From contig OX419756.1 in the NCBI GenBank assembly GCA_948567375.1, forward strand, positions 28,870,552 to 28,934,551: 64,000 bases of DNA, written 5' to 3'. Position numbers and translations under genes: made by a program. Source of the DNA: Lunularia cruciata. Lineage: Eukaryota > Streptophyta > Marchantiopsida > Lunulariales > Lunulariaceae. The stretch's first letter is position 1, and each line of letters starts with the position of its first letter. The notes below the pieces were generated by a model. It saw only the letters and a list, made by a program, of their open reading frames with translations. It had not been told where the DNA came from and made no database searches. This document shows positions 1 through 11,569 of the stretch, piece after piece.

Positions 1-192
1 GGTACTCAACATCCTTTTCATTTGCAACTATCTCTCTCTCATTGAGTTCTCTAGTGAGCAATGTCTTGAGTCTTGGAGTGTTAGCCTTGGAGGAGTATGA
101 TGGAGTTTGGGTTCCTTGCCTTCTTAGTCCATGGTGCGCTACCATAATAGCCATCAGAGGTTCATCCTGAGTGAGAGACAGGCTAGCTCACA
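1..192 (+). repeat. Right end of a plus-strand family A LTR
   Basis: This segment matches the last ~190 bases of the family A LTR seen complete at 42,311-42,991 (+) and at 2,785-3,477 (-). It stops exactly at the LTR terminus (agctcaca). At 193 the sequence switches to minus-strand gag of the same family. The simplest reading is the 3' LTR end of a plus-strand A element that lies left of the window and inserted into an older minus-strand A copy. Confidence 0.75.
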
Positions 193-1228
193 GAGCACTC
201 TCCCTTCTCATACTTGCTCTCAACCACATATATGAATGCTATCCCCTTACCTTTGTTTGGATAAGGAGCCACTTGGGTTTCACTACCTCCCTCTTTCCGT
301 CTATTGGCTCCCTCATAACCCCTTCCTCCATGGTAAGTGGAATTTGGGCAATTCCTTTAGATATTGCCTCTTCCTCTACAACCAAAACAATTTTTATCAT
401 TGAAATTGTTGGCTAGTTGGCCTCCTCTATATGGATAGTTTCTATAACTCCTAGGCCATCTCCCTACATTCTGATCAATCTCTCTCTTCTCCCATAGTTG
501 CACCACATTGATCTTGAGATCTGCAAGTTGTCCAGTGATGGTTTGAAGTGGATCCTTTGGCGGAGGAGAACGGGAGCAACTACTACTTGTAGTGCAACCC
601 TTGCCACCAAAGTATTAGAAGTTCCACCATACTTGTAACCTTGAGGAGGATGCACAACCTCCTTCACCACCAAATCACTCTCATCCCCTTCCAAACTCTC
701 CTCCATATGAATTGTGATCTTGATAGCTTCAACCTTGGAAGAAGGTTTCTCATATCTCACCTTGCTTCTAATTTTTTGTCTCAACCCTCCCACAAAATTC
801 TTGGTGAGCATGGCCCCTATGCCAATCATGGTAGTCTCCATATCATCTCCGCCTTTCCTCAACACTATATAAAATCTGGACTCTAACTTTTCCACTCTTT
901 CCACATAGACTCTCACTTTCTCTCCATCTCCTTGTTTGAGAAAGGTAACCTCACTCATCAATCTCTCATAACTCTCATCTGGGAGAAAGTTCCCAATGAG
1001 TGCTGAAGTCAAACTCTCCCAAGTCTCTTCTTCCCCATCTCTCCTCTCTCTCTTTTGGTATTCTGACTCATACCATGTAAGTGCTGCATCCTCAAAGAAA
1101 TCTGGTAATAATAAGGCCCACTCATTCTTCCTTCTCTCATTTTTTCCTATGCAAGCTCTCTTGAATTTTCTCACAAAGACCTCCACATCTTCTCCATCCT
1201 TGCCAAAGAAAACTGGAAGTTTCCACAT
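193..1228 (-). pseudogene. Family A Ty3-type gag, broken
   Basis: Capsid/nucleocapsid gene of a Ty3-type LTR retrotransposon. From the ATG at 1,228 the frame is open to 464 (254 aa). It resembles the gag at 44,557-45,657 closely, including the retroelement-gag features LTWYES and a glutamate-rich capsid C-terminus. A frameshift near 550 throws the rest out of frame. The zinc-knuckle region (348-389) survives in another frame as C-X2-C...C, but the histidine has become Asn and a stop lies inside the knuckle, so nucleocapsid function is lost. The 3' end is cut at 193 by the inserted LTR, and no pol follows in the window. Confidence 0.85.
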
Positions 1229-2784
1229 CTTAACCCCTCACCATCTTTCTTTTCTCTCAATTTTTTTCTCTTTTCTTTCTCTCACTCTATAACTAATAGA
1301 GTATATACATGACTAACACCAAAGAGTAATCCACCTTAGGGAACACAAAAGATTCAGTTTACTCCAAGATTTCTATAGCAACATCAAATCCTAGAGTGCA
1401 TATTAATCGAACCCTCATGGATAGTTTATCCATAAGTTGAAAGATTATCTCCATCACTAATCTTGAGAACTAACTGATGAAGGTGGTAGTATTTTTGTAG
1501 TTGTACTAGAGTCTCTCCAAGATCTTTCACCAAAGTTTCCAAAAGTGATTTTACTCCACTACACTCATGTCCTTTTAGAAGTCCTTCAACTTCACAAACC
1601 TCACACAACTCCTTGGTCTTAGATCTTCTCCCTCCCAATCTTGGTGAAGAAGGTCCAACATGCAAACCCAAGTCAAGTAAGCCTCTCCTTTCCCTTAATC
1701 TCTTGCTCTCAAAGGTCAATGTACATGAACTTGCCTTATGTCCCTTCTCTTGACATAGAAAGCACTTAGACTCACTCTTTCCTCCAAGTGGTGTAGGTTT
1801 TTGGATCTTATCAACACTCTCTTCAAATTCTATTGAAATTCTCTTTTCCTCAAATCCACCCCTAAAATCACCTCAAACCCTTGGGGAACCTTGCATAGTC
1901 TCAATGTCCACTCTTGATGACCCTCCATGTTCCCAAGATGAATCTAAACACTCAAACATACTTTTTGTTGCTCTCAACATCATGCATGAGATCTCAACTC
2001 TGTAGAATTGATCCTTCCTCACAATATCATGCAAATCTCTCAACTTGTATGCATTGATCCTCTGAAACTTTGCACACGTGATCACAACTCTAGGGCGTCC
2101 CTCTCTGCAAAATTTCAGATCTTTTCATTAAGCCATTTGGCCTAGACACCTTTCTATTCAACACACATATTTCAGATTTGGTCTCAAAACCACCCCCTTT
2201 ATTTCAAAAACTTATAACTCCCTGTGCAAGAATGATATCTCTCTAATTTTTGTTGCAAAAAGTAGGATATAATGCATTGCATTTTCATGGTAATTTTCAA
2301 GACAATTCATTGAAAATTGAAGAAATGGCAGACTCTGTATAATTTTCCAGAGAGCATGCAATTGTGGGAGCAATTTACCCTATCAACTTTCAAAAATTCT
2401 AGCCCAATGCGCATAGTAGCTCTCACGGTAATTTTAAGTGTGATAATTGAAAGATAACCCAAGCTATCATGTATAGAAATTTCAAGTCCAGATCTCAAAC
2501 TTGAGATTTTGCCCAAAATCACCTTAATCCCCAAAATCTGCAATCCACCTCACACAATCTCTCCAAATCCTCTCATGTGTACAAGATGTACAAAATCACT
2601 TCAAATACATAATAATGAATTACAGGGTATATAAATGGATCTTGGTTCTCTAACATAAGTTCAACCCTCTCCTCTCCTAATTTTCTCTCCAAGTGAGCTC
2701 TCGTAGTCTCCTTCTGTCTAATGTAGAATTGAATATGGAACACTATCTTGTCTTCTAGAGAGGTCCCGACAATAGAACCAAAAA
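1229..2784 (-). other. Family A long leader with extra ORFs
   Basis: This is the 1.55-kb stretch between primer-binding site and gag, reading right to left. Next to the LTR is a diverged primer site (about 2,766-2,780, complement TGGTTCTATTGTCGG) resembling the Athila-type TGGCGCCGTTGCC site. Open stretches at 2,573-2,806, 1,873-2,085 and 1,426-1,719 correspond to ORFs in the second copy (42,970-44,324). They include a zinc-knuckle segment around 1,720-1,770. A leader this long with repeated ORFs is unusual. I do not recognise the proteins. Confidence 0.6.
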
Positions 2785-3477
2785 TGTGAGCTGGCCTGTC
2801 TCTCACTCAGGATGAACCTCTGATGGCTATTATGGTAGCGCACCATGGACTAAGAAGGCAAGGAACCCAAACTCCATCATACTCCTCCAAGGCTAACACT
2901 CCAAGACTCAAGACATTGCTCACTAGAGAACTCAATGAGAGAGAGATAGTTGCAAATGAAAGGATGATGAGTTCTTCCTCGCCCCTTTTTTATATACTTG
3001 TGAAATAGTTACATACCAAAGTTTACTAATTACTGGAGTAACTCAAGTTACAAGGCTAAAAGTCAAGTAAAGTCAAAAAGTAGAAAGGAATATCCATTCA
3101 CATGAGCATAATCCCCTAAGCATGTGATCTTATCTTGACCCAACCACTAAGTCAAGGATTCCTTTACATGGGCTATCCTTGGACTAAAGAAGAATCCAAA
3201 ACAAAAAGGCTTGGAGGCCCAAGAGTTCTCAACTCTTTCCTCAAAGCCAAACACCTAAGAATAATACCAAGTCAACACACTAGAATCCAAGATAGTGGTG
3301 CTCATCTTTTCTACTTCCTCTAAAGTAAGGTCCCCTCTATCTTAGCTATGACTAACTTTAGCTAATCATGACTAATGTAGAATCATCCTTTATCTCTATA
3401 TAAATAATATCTCTCAAGTACTTGTAATACCAAGCTAAATATCACAATACCACACACATGCATAAATGGGTGTTATA
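2785..3477 (-). repeat. Family A 5' LTR (minus-strand element)
   Basis: 693-bp LTR. It is the reverse complement of the LTR at 42,311-42,991, starting tataacaccc and ending in TCACA on the minus strand. The first base pair is TA rather than TG. A TATA-like tatataaaaaa motif lies on the minus strand near 2,985-2,995. The two 5' LTRs share more sequence with each other than with the shortened 3' LTR at 49,400. Confidence 0.8.
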
Positions 3478-3849
3478 GTCCAGTAGGTCCTTCCTCGAGA
3501 TTCTCCCTTCTGCCGACAATTCTCCTCTATGGCTTTCTCTCTCAAAAGCCCCTTTTGATTCTTATTCCTTTCTTGCCCAAACTTTACTCCTCTCTTTGAG
3601 AGTTCCTCCTCCTGTCTAGACTTTAGTCCTCTCTTTGAGAACTCCTCCTCCTGTCAAGACTTTAGTCCTCCTTTTGAGAGTTCCTCCTCTTGTCCAGACT
3701 TTAGTCCTCCCTTCAAGATCTCATCAACTTGCCAAACCTTATTCAAGATCCTTCTGCCCAGCCGAAACTCCCTTTTGATGTTTCACTGTCCTGCCAACCC
3801 TCTCCATGCTTCACAGCCCTGTCAAATTCTCTCCAAAGATTTCTCTTCA

Positions 3850-3995
3850 CTGTCTTGCATACTCTTTTGATGTTTCTCACAGTAAATTCTCTCCATGCTT
3901 TCTTGTCCTACGGACAATTCTCTTGCATACTCTTTTGATGTTTCTCACAGTAAATTCTCTCCATGCTTTCTTGTCCTACGGACAATTCTCTTGCT
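3850..3995. repeat. ~67-bp tandem repeat
   Basis: Two nearly identical adjacent units of about 67 bp, containing gcatactcttttgatg and ctacggacaattctc, at about 3,858 and 3,925. Partial, diverged copies continue to about 4,170. Confidence 0.75.
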
Positions 3996-4410
3996 GCTTC
4001 ACAGCCTTGTCAAATTCTCTCCAAAGATTTTTTTTTCACTGTCTTGCATACTCTTTTGATGTTTCTCACAACAAATTCTCTCCATGCTTCTTTGTTCCAC
4101 AGAAAATATTTTCTATGCTTCATTGTCCTACAGACAATTCTCTTGATGCTTCACAGCCCTACAGACAATTCTCTTAGTGCTTCACAACCCTATCAACTCT
4201 CTCCAAAGATTTCTCTTTGCTGTCTTGTCAATTTGTCAGCCAGAGCTTCCTTCCTTCAAAGTCTCCTTCTAAATCCTTACTCCTGTCCCGTCATCTCTCT
4301 CCAGATTTTCTTTGATCTCTCCCACTTTGATCTCAGCCAAGCTTTTCTTCCTGTGAAGTCCCCTCCTAAACCCTTCCTCTTGCCCTGCCATCTCTCTCGA
4401 GCATTTCATC

Positions 4411-4780
4411 CCACATTCACCATTGTCCTATCATTAGCAAGTTCTACTCTTGAGCTTTTCACTCAACACTATTGTGTTGATTCATCAACCAGAGATTTTC
4501 TTCCTTCAAAGTCTCCTCTTCCCACACTCACCATTGCCCTGTCCTCAGCAAGTTTTCCTCTTGAGCTTTTCACTCAACACTATTCTGTTGATTCATCATC
4601 TAGAGATTTTCTTCCTTCAAAGTCTCCTCTTCCCACACTCATCATTGTCCTGTCATTAGCAAGTTCTACTCTTGAGCTTTTCATTCAACACTGTTCTGTT
4701 AATTCATCAGCTAGAGATTTTCTTCCTTCAAAGTCTCCTCTTTCCACACTCATTATTGTACTATCATTAGCAAGTTCTCT
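4411..4780. repeat. 111-bp tandem repeat, ~3.3 copies
   Basis: Units begin near 4,411, 4,522, 4,633 and 4,744. Each contains cttgagcttttcactcaac and gattttcttccttcaaag. The 111-bp period is a multiple of three, so one frame stays open through all copies as a 37-residue protein repeat. There is no other evidence of coding. Confidence 0.8.
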
Positions 4781-5300
4781 CTTGTCCCCTTAATTTTCCA
4801 CTCTTCAGCCAAACTTTCTCTCAAAATCATCCCTAAACTCACATTTGTTTGTCCATCCTTGTTTTAGCAAGATCTCTTATCATCCTTATTGCCTTCTTCT
4901 CTTGTCAAACCCTACTGCCTTTGGTGAAAATCAAAAACCTCTCCTATTCTTCTTCTCTTCTTGTCAACCTTACTCCTTCTTCTCCCATCAAACCTTATTG
5001 CCTTTTGTCAAAACTCAAAACCCCTCCTATCCTTCCTTACTACCTTCTGTCAAAACTCAAAACCCCTCTTGTCCTTCTTCTCTTCCTATCCATCTTACTA
5101 TCAAAAAAAACCTCTAAACCTCCCATATTTCCAAACTCAAAAGACTCTTTTGGCTCCTTCACTAAAAACAAATACTCTTCACTCCAATAACATAAAACAA
5201 AGTCCTGAGCTCATGTAACCCAAATTTATTTCTTGGCTCAAGCCACATTAAAAGAACCCCCAAGCTTATAGCACCTCAAACTATTTCCGGGCTTCACAAT

Positions 5301-7183
5301 AATATAGCAAATAGCTCCCACGACAAGGCAGCATAAAACAACACTCGAGACATATAGACATAAATCCGAGTTCCTTACAACAACAAGAAGAGAAAAAAGA
5401 AATTTTATCACACCAAAGACATCAAGGGTACGCTATCATTGGGAAAATAATATACACATAGTATTGGTGCCATTTGGTATGAGTTTTCATGTTAGTGAAC
5501 TCAAAGGTTTATGTTATGGTGAAACCGGTAGTTGTTTTGTGTTCTTGTAAGCGCAAGGATTTTCTCTTGTGTTAAGAGAGGGAGGAAATTGAGTGGTGGA
5601 TTTTCTTTAATGTTACATAAACTTGGGGTATTTTTCTTCTCACTTAACGGTTGGAGTATTATTATGTTATTGGGGTCTCAAGGGTTTTTGGAAAGCTGCA
5701 GAGGGGTTTTGAGAAGGGGCAAGAAGTTTTTGGGGGAAGGAGAGTGGTGAATAGAAGAAGAGGAGAATTTTGTTTAGACAAAGATAAGACAGAGGAGTCT
5801 CAAAGTTTTGGGAGCAGGAAAAAGAAGCAAAGGGGAAGGACAGAGCTGGCTGTATAGAGGGGGTAGGGATTCAAAGAAGGAACTGAGGGGTTTTTTGGGC
5901 CGGTCAGGAGGAGGGAGAAACCATCGAAGGACTGAAGGATTGGAAGGAAGAAAAAGCTTGGAGAGGAAGACTTGGACAGGGCTGCATGAAAGAGTTTTTG
6001 AAGGAATGGCTGGCTGAGGACAGGGAGGACTGAAGGGGATTTGAAGAAAACAGACAGGAGGAAAATTTTGAAGTGGGGCTAAGAGTGTTGTGGACAGGAA
6101 GAAGAGCTCAGGAGAGGAAATTTTTGAAGTAGAGCTAAGAGTGTTCTAGACAGGAAGAAAAGCTCAGGAGAGTAAATTGAAGTGGGGCTAAGAGTGTTCT
6201 GGATAGGAAGAAGAGCTCAGGAGAGTAAATTTTTGAAGTGGGGCTAAGAGTGTTCTGGACAGGAAGAAGAAGAAAGATTTCAGTGTGAAAATGTTGATAG
6301 AGTGTTGAGGGACAGAATTGGAAAGGAACTTTTGCAGGTCTGAAGGGTTGGCTGCAGCAATTGCAAAAGAAACTCTCACAAAGGTGAGAGCAGGACTGAA
6401 GTAGAAAGATTTTTGTGGAAAAATGTTGATAGAGTGTTGAGGGACAGAATTGGAAAGGAATTTTTGCAGGTCTGAAGGGTTGGCTGCAGCAATTGCAAAA
6501 GGAACTCTCACAAAGGTGAGAGCAGGACTGAAGAAGAAAGATTTTTGTGGAAAAATGTTGATAGAGTGTTGAGGGACAGAATTGGAAAGGAATTTTTGCA
6601 AGTCTGAAGGGTTGGCTGCAGGAATTGCAAAAGGAACTCTCAAGAAGGTGAGAGCAGGACTGAGGAAGAAAGATTTCTGTGGAAAAATGTTGATAGGGTG
6701 TTGAAGGACAGAATTGAAAAGGAATTTTTGCAGGTCTGAAGGGTTGGCTGCAGGAATTGCAAAAGGAACTCTCACAAAGGTGAGAGCAGGACTGAGGAAG
6801 AAAGATTTCTCTGGGAAAATGTTGATAGAGTGATGAGGAACAGAAAGAGAGAGGTTTTCAAAATTTGCTGCTGGCCTGGTCTGTGACAAGAAATAGAGGG
6901 GAAGAAGTTTGGGTTTTGGGAGTTTGCTTTGGAGAAGAGAGAGGATTTTTTAAATTTCCTGCTGGCCTGGTTTGTGACTAGAAACAGAGGGGAAGAAGTT
7001 TAGGTTTCGGGAGTTTGCTTTGGAGAAGAGAGAGGATTTTTGAAATTTGTTGCTGGTCTGGTCAGTGATAGTAACAAAGGGGAGGAGTTTAGGTTCAAGA
7101 GTTTTGCCCTGGAGAGGAGTGACTAGTGGAGGAGAGAAGAATTTCAAAATTTTCTTGGGCTGGTTTGTGATAGGAAACAGAGG
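5301..7183. repeat. Purine-rich block with tandem repeats
   Basis: G/A-biased plus strand with repeated phrases such as gacaggaagaagagctcagg (6,090-6,220) and ctggcctggtttgtgac (6,870-7,180). It looks like the same sequence class as 3,478-5,300 in inverted orientation. It is interrupted at 7,183/7,184 by an insertion and resumes at 11,074. No gene is recognised; 5,301-5,600 is less biased spacer. Confidence 0.6.
6285..6890. repeat. 132-bp tandem repeat, ~4.6 copies
   Basis: The marker aaatgttgatag recurs at about 6,288, 6,420, 6,553, 6,685 and 6,817, giving a 132-bp period. The minus-strand frame 6,889-6,188 stays open across all copies as a 44-residue repeat (SINIFPQKSFF...). The copies differ by several percent, so the array is not very recent. 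Confidence 0.85.
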
Positions 7184-10100
7184 TGTGGTACCCACATTTT
7201 TTGTTTTTCTCTGTTTATTAGTGTTTAAGAGAAGAAGTAAGCACGGGAAGTTGAATTGTGGATGAAGAATGGACGGAAGTAACTTTGGAGGACATCTAAA
7301 GAAGACGACATCAGATTCGATGATGGAGGTACTCGAAAAAAGAGTATGATGGAAAAAGTCCAAAGAGCACCATCCTATTGCAATGCCATATGCATCTATA
7401 GCCAACTTGATTGAACGTTTTGGGTCATACCATTTCAAGATTGGTGCATGTATTAATGCATCTTTTAATTCCTAAGAGGCCAATTTCTTGTGCAGTTCTC
7501 CACATCCACTTCTTCTCCTTGCCAATTATTGCCATTAGAGGTTGTGTGACCATCTTTGGGTTGGAAGGCGTAGAAGATACGAAGACCGTTTAACAACCTT
7601 GGTACGTGGCAAGAAAGTACATTTCAAGAAATGGCAGAGGTAGAAGAAGCATGTCTTGATAGTGACCGGGATCAACACGCAAAAGAGAGAAGGTCAAATT
7701 TGAAATTGACTGAAGAATGACTGCAATTCGGGTTAATATAAGATTGCAACTACACAAGGACAAGTTGAATATGCCAAGTTAATTTCCAATCCCTTTGAAT
7801 AGTCATCCTGCAGTAATGCGTGTCCAAAAGCCCACCGAGAGTGGAATTTTCCGCAATCCCGAGGGAGTTAGAGTGTCTCGTCCAGGAGAGTGCATCATCT
7901 TTCAGCATTGTAGAATGAGAGAGCAGATTATGGCAAAGAAGGTGGCCAATGTGCTGGTAGTGCAAAGTTTCACAATTTGAAGATTAGATGTAGTAGCTAG
8001 AATTGAAGTCTTGACTAGACTTTGTATTACTTTCTTAGCATGGAATTGGAATTTCAGTTTCCCGGGAGTGATGGCAGAAATAGCTGCCAGTAATTGTGAG
8101 GAGGGTCCCAAGGTGGAAGGGAAGAGAGGGAATCTAGCTCGATGGACTGAGTTGGATTGGAGCTTATTATTGGGGAGAGAAGCAAGAGAGCCGACGGGGA
8201 TCACCTTCTATCAGAAGTGTGATGCTGCAGAGGAGACGCCGGAAATTCACAATTCATTTGTGCTCCAAGAATGACGAATGGATACAAGGTGGAGTCCTAT
8301 CGGGACCCAATTTGGAGAAGCATCATGGGGGCGATGATGGCCATGTTCAAGCCAAAATGAACTACATATGTGAACATGCAGCAAGCTATCTTCTTCCACC
8401 AAATGTTTGCAGGAGTTCCGGTGAATTGGGCAAAGTGCTTTCACCACCAAACGAGGGAAATGGTGATCAATTGGCAAACAGGTTATCTGCCGCATTATTT
8501 TGCACCGTTTGCAGCACACTTCTACTTCAGGTTGAACCTGCTGACATTAGAGGAGCGTCATCGTATGGTGTCTCATGTTCATTCTGACTTACGACGGGAA
8601 GCGGACAAAGAAGAGCGCCAGTATATGCTACATCTACGAGCCAACGATGAGTATTTCTTGAAGACCGGACAGTGGAAGGTCAAAGAAATCACCAGTCCAA
8701 AGACGAAGAAACGCGGCAAACCCAAAGAAGCAAAGTTGCCTCCCACTCAAAGGAAGACTCAAAGGCTGGTTATGAAGAATATGAAGATGGTGAGAGAAAC
8801 ATCATTAGGATCAGAGTCTGAGGAAGAAACCAAGTCGCAAGAGGAGGAATCCAAAGAAGAAGAGCTCACCTTAAAAAGTGAGGAGTCCAAAAGTGATAGC
8901 AAGGGGGAGCCAGAAGTTCAGCAATCGGTGGCGGTCAGTGAAGCTTGTCAGGCGATGGTGGTGAACAAGTCGAGACCAGAGGAGAAGGAGGAGTATCTAG
9001 CGGGGCCAAGTTCAATAGGCAAAGACAAAGAAAGTACAAAAACAATGTCTTTGAAGATACGAAGATCACGACTGTGGATGAAGGAGCCAATGAAGGAGGA
9101 GAAGACTCAAGATGAAGACGGCAATGAAGATGAAGAAAAATTTGGGGGGATATTGTATTTGACAAAAGTGGTCACACCATTGATGGAGCTACTGAAGGAG
9201 AATCGGGAAGTAATTCCCCAAGATCGTAGGAAGGGAATGAACGAGTTGAAGGTGGTAATGCATTTGTTGAGTGAAGTGAAGGGGTTACAGGAGCAACAAG
9301 TCCAAAGAAGTGAAGAAATGGAAGAACTTCGGAGGGAGGAAGTCTTGAAGAAGAAGACTTTCACAATGTTACAAGAAAGCTGCAAGATTAAAGAAAAAGA
9401 ACTATAGAGGCAAGCCGGAGAATTAACGGAACAGGCAATGTGGCTGAGCAAGATGAAGGAAGAAGTGAGTGATGTGCAAATTGAGAATGTTCATTTGAAG
9501 GCGGTGACTATCATAATGGAGCAGGAGTTGGATAGCTTGAAGAAGAGTGCAACGGAGAAGGATCAAGCCTGGTAGAGGGAGTTAGCAGCCAGGCAGGAAG
9601 AAGAGGAACAATTACGAGATCTTGTTAGAAGCGCAAAATTGTAGAGCATGCAGTATGCAAAAGAGAAGAAGATGCTTGCTGCGGAGTACGAAGACGAGCT
9701 GAAGATGTACCATGAAGAATTGAAGGTAGAGCACTCTTGAGGATATGCATTGGAATTAGTGGGAGAAGTGGCGGGGAAGTTGAGAGCAATTCTAAGCATG
9801 GAGGCTGAAGAGAGATTGGAAGAAGCCCGTCTACATGAGTCAAAGTTGCTTGTGCAAGAAACTCGGAAGAGAAAAGCCAAGGAGGTGGACATGAACACGT
9901 TGATGATTTGATTGAGAGAGCGTGTAGATCGGAAGATGTTAGAAGTAGAAAACAATGTTAGTCTTAGATTAGATTTAGTTAATTTGGAGTTAGAGAAGAT
10001 TTAGAATAGTGTGACAGCGGAGAAGAAACCCGATGTTGCAGAAGTAGGAATTCAAGTGTCATCGGACTTGTTATTGGACACATTAGAGAAGAGTGCGTCA

Positions 10101-11073
10101 AGAGATAAAGAAGTAGATGGAGTAACCCTGAGCTCAATTGTAGTTCCTAGTGTAGAAGTGATAGAATTAGTGAAGGAATTAGTAGAATTAGCTATACTCG
10201 AAGAAGGAGAAGTGATAGGAAGATCATTGGGTTTGGAAGCCGATGATGAGGTAGACATCAGATTGGGATAAGTACCAATTTTGAGATAGGAAGAGGCAGA
10301 TATGAAGAGATAGATTGTCAGTTGGGATTTGCAGGTAGGAATAGATGTTAGGAAGCGGTGCATAGGTAGGGAGAATTGCCGTTTGCTTCAGTATTTAAGG
10401 GAAGCGTTCGCAATATTATGTTGTTCAGTATTCATATTTCTGAAGATAGAGATAAAGCAAAGTGTTGTTTTTAGTACTCATTGCTTGAGCTTAATTCCAA
10501 TTGTCAATTCTGTGTCTATGGTTGTGAGTGTGTGGAGAATTCTAAAGAGCAAGTCAGTGTGTCTGTGGATGTTGGATTCTGTAGCCTTGATCTTCATTTT
10601 GTGTGTTTGATCTTGAGTGAAGTGCATCGGAGCAATGCCTTGACAAGCCTGAGAAGAATTGTAGTGTTGGTAGTATTCTACATTAGTGAGTGCAGCACGA
10701 AGTTGATGTGAAGTAATTTTGATCGAGGAAGTTGTGCCTTTAGTGGAGGGGTGGAACACAATTCTGAGGCAAAATCGTTCTTCACAGTGAAGTGCCATCT
10801 TTAGGAGAATCTGAATCATCACAATCAAGAGTTGTTTGGACAGAATTTGCTATGTTGTGATTACGTGTGTGTGTATTCATGACAGGTTGTCAAGATTGTG
10901 GGCTTGTTACTCTCTTCTGGGTGTAGTTTCTACCTGAGAGATTAAAGAAGAAATCAAGAAGAACTACATTGTGACTTTTGACTTTGTATTTGACCAATTC
11001 TGAATAGTATCTCTGCAGGAACAAACTTTACCTACCCGATTACCACAAAAGTGATATTTGCCGGGTTGTCACA
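7184..11073 (+). mobile_element. 3.9-kb insertion with TG...CA ends and 5-bp TSD
   Basis: Flanked by AGAGG at 7,179-7,183 and 11,074-11,078. The ends are TGTGGTACCC and GTTGTCACA. Joining the flanks restores the local repeat phrase (compare 6,972-7,000), which supports a real insertion. A 5-bp duplication and TG/CA ends point to an LTR-element integrase, yet I find no direct LTR pair at the two ends. The interior carries a decayed plus-strand ORF (8,271-10,271). A TATA-like tatttaag near 10,393 and a non-coding tail to 11,073 follow. 7,184-8,270 holds only short broken frames. Confidence 0.65.
8271..10271 (+). pseudogene. Decayed coiled-coil protein of the 3.9-kb insertion
   Basis: One reading frame runs from about 8,271 to a stop at 10,271, interrupted by several stops (for example 8,357, 9,405 and 9,573). 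The longest open part is 8,370-9,407 (345 aa). The N-terminal part (VNWAKCFHHQ, then LNLLTLEERHRM) vaguely resembles plant transposon-associated domains. The middle is very rich in Lys, Glu and Ser. From about 9,180 on, heptad-like Leu/Glu/Lys spacing indicates a long coiled coil. There is no reverse transcriptase, integrase or transposase. I do not recognise the family. It could be a structural (gag-like) protein of a non-autonomous element or a captured host gene. Confidence 0.5.
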
Positions 11074-11082
11074 AGAGGAGAA

Positions 11083-11142
11083 GGAGTTCAAGTTTTGGGA
11101 GTTCTGCCCTGGAGAGGGCAGAACTCCCAAAACCTGAACTCC
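11083..11142. repeat. 28-bp-stem perfect-like hairpin at element junction
   Basis: Left arm 11,083-11,110 and right arm 11,115-11,142 are reverse complements at 27 of 28 positions, with a 4-base loop (ggag). The arm sequence (gagttcaagttttggg...) belongs to the purine-rich repeat family. It abuts the truncation point of the family C element, so it probably marks an inverted-repeat rearrangement junction. Confidence 0.85.
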
Positions 11143-11144
11143 CT

Positions 11145-11354
11145 TCAATAATAGGCAAACAGGCAATATGGGGCCTTACAAGGAGGTGTCTTCCTCGGGA
11201 GTGTCTCAATTTTATGATCTACTTGCCTTTTTGGTGGTAATCCTGAGGGTAGATCATCAGGAACGACATCTTGAAACTCATCCACCACATCCTTCAATTT
11301 CTCAAGAATTTGTCCATCGAGTTGTGCACTCTGGACTTCTCTTATTAGACCCAT
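11145..11354 (-). pseudogene. Family C reverse transcriptase, N-terminal stub
   Basis: The 69-residue frame contains DVVPDDLPSGLPPKR followed by VDHKIE and PPCKAPY, the region just before the RT palm in plant Ty3 elements. The catalytic core is absent because the element is truncated here. Confidence 0.85.
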
Positions 11355-11569
11355 GAAACATCTATTGGTCTTATAGACAATTGCCGTCCCTATGACATAT
11401 AGAGGCAGTTCTGCATGTGTGATTTTTCTTTAACCACAATGATTGATCATCGGTGGGTTCTCACTACTTTCTTCATCCAATCTACCATAGGGTTGTAATA
11501 CTCCATCCATGGCATGCCTAAGATTGCATCATAACGAGCTAACTATATCACTCGCCACTCAATTGCTTC

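Larger units (their letters stand above)
3478..5300. repeat. Pyrimidine-rich low-complexity block
   Basis: Strongly C/T-biased plus strand made of variants of phrases such as cctgtc...agactttagtcctc and cttcaaagtctcctc. Long open frames here (for example 3,963-4,793) reflect the bias and repeats, and I do not regard them as genes. Similar sequence recurs at 63,590-64,000. Its strand bias flips near 5,350, where a purine-rich block begins. Confidence 0.7.

Noticed and set aside
3963-4793. 276-aa plus-strand open frame, Ser/Leu/Pro-rich
   Set aside because: Produced by pyrimidine-rich tandem repeats with a period divisible by three; no domain, start context or splice structure supports a gene.
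6188-6889. 233-aa minus-strand repeat ORF
   Set aside because: Five copies of a 132-bp DNA repeat keep the frame open; reported as a repeat, not as a gene.
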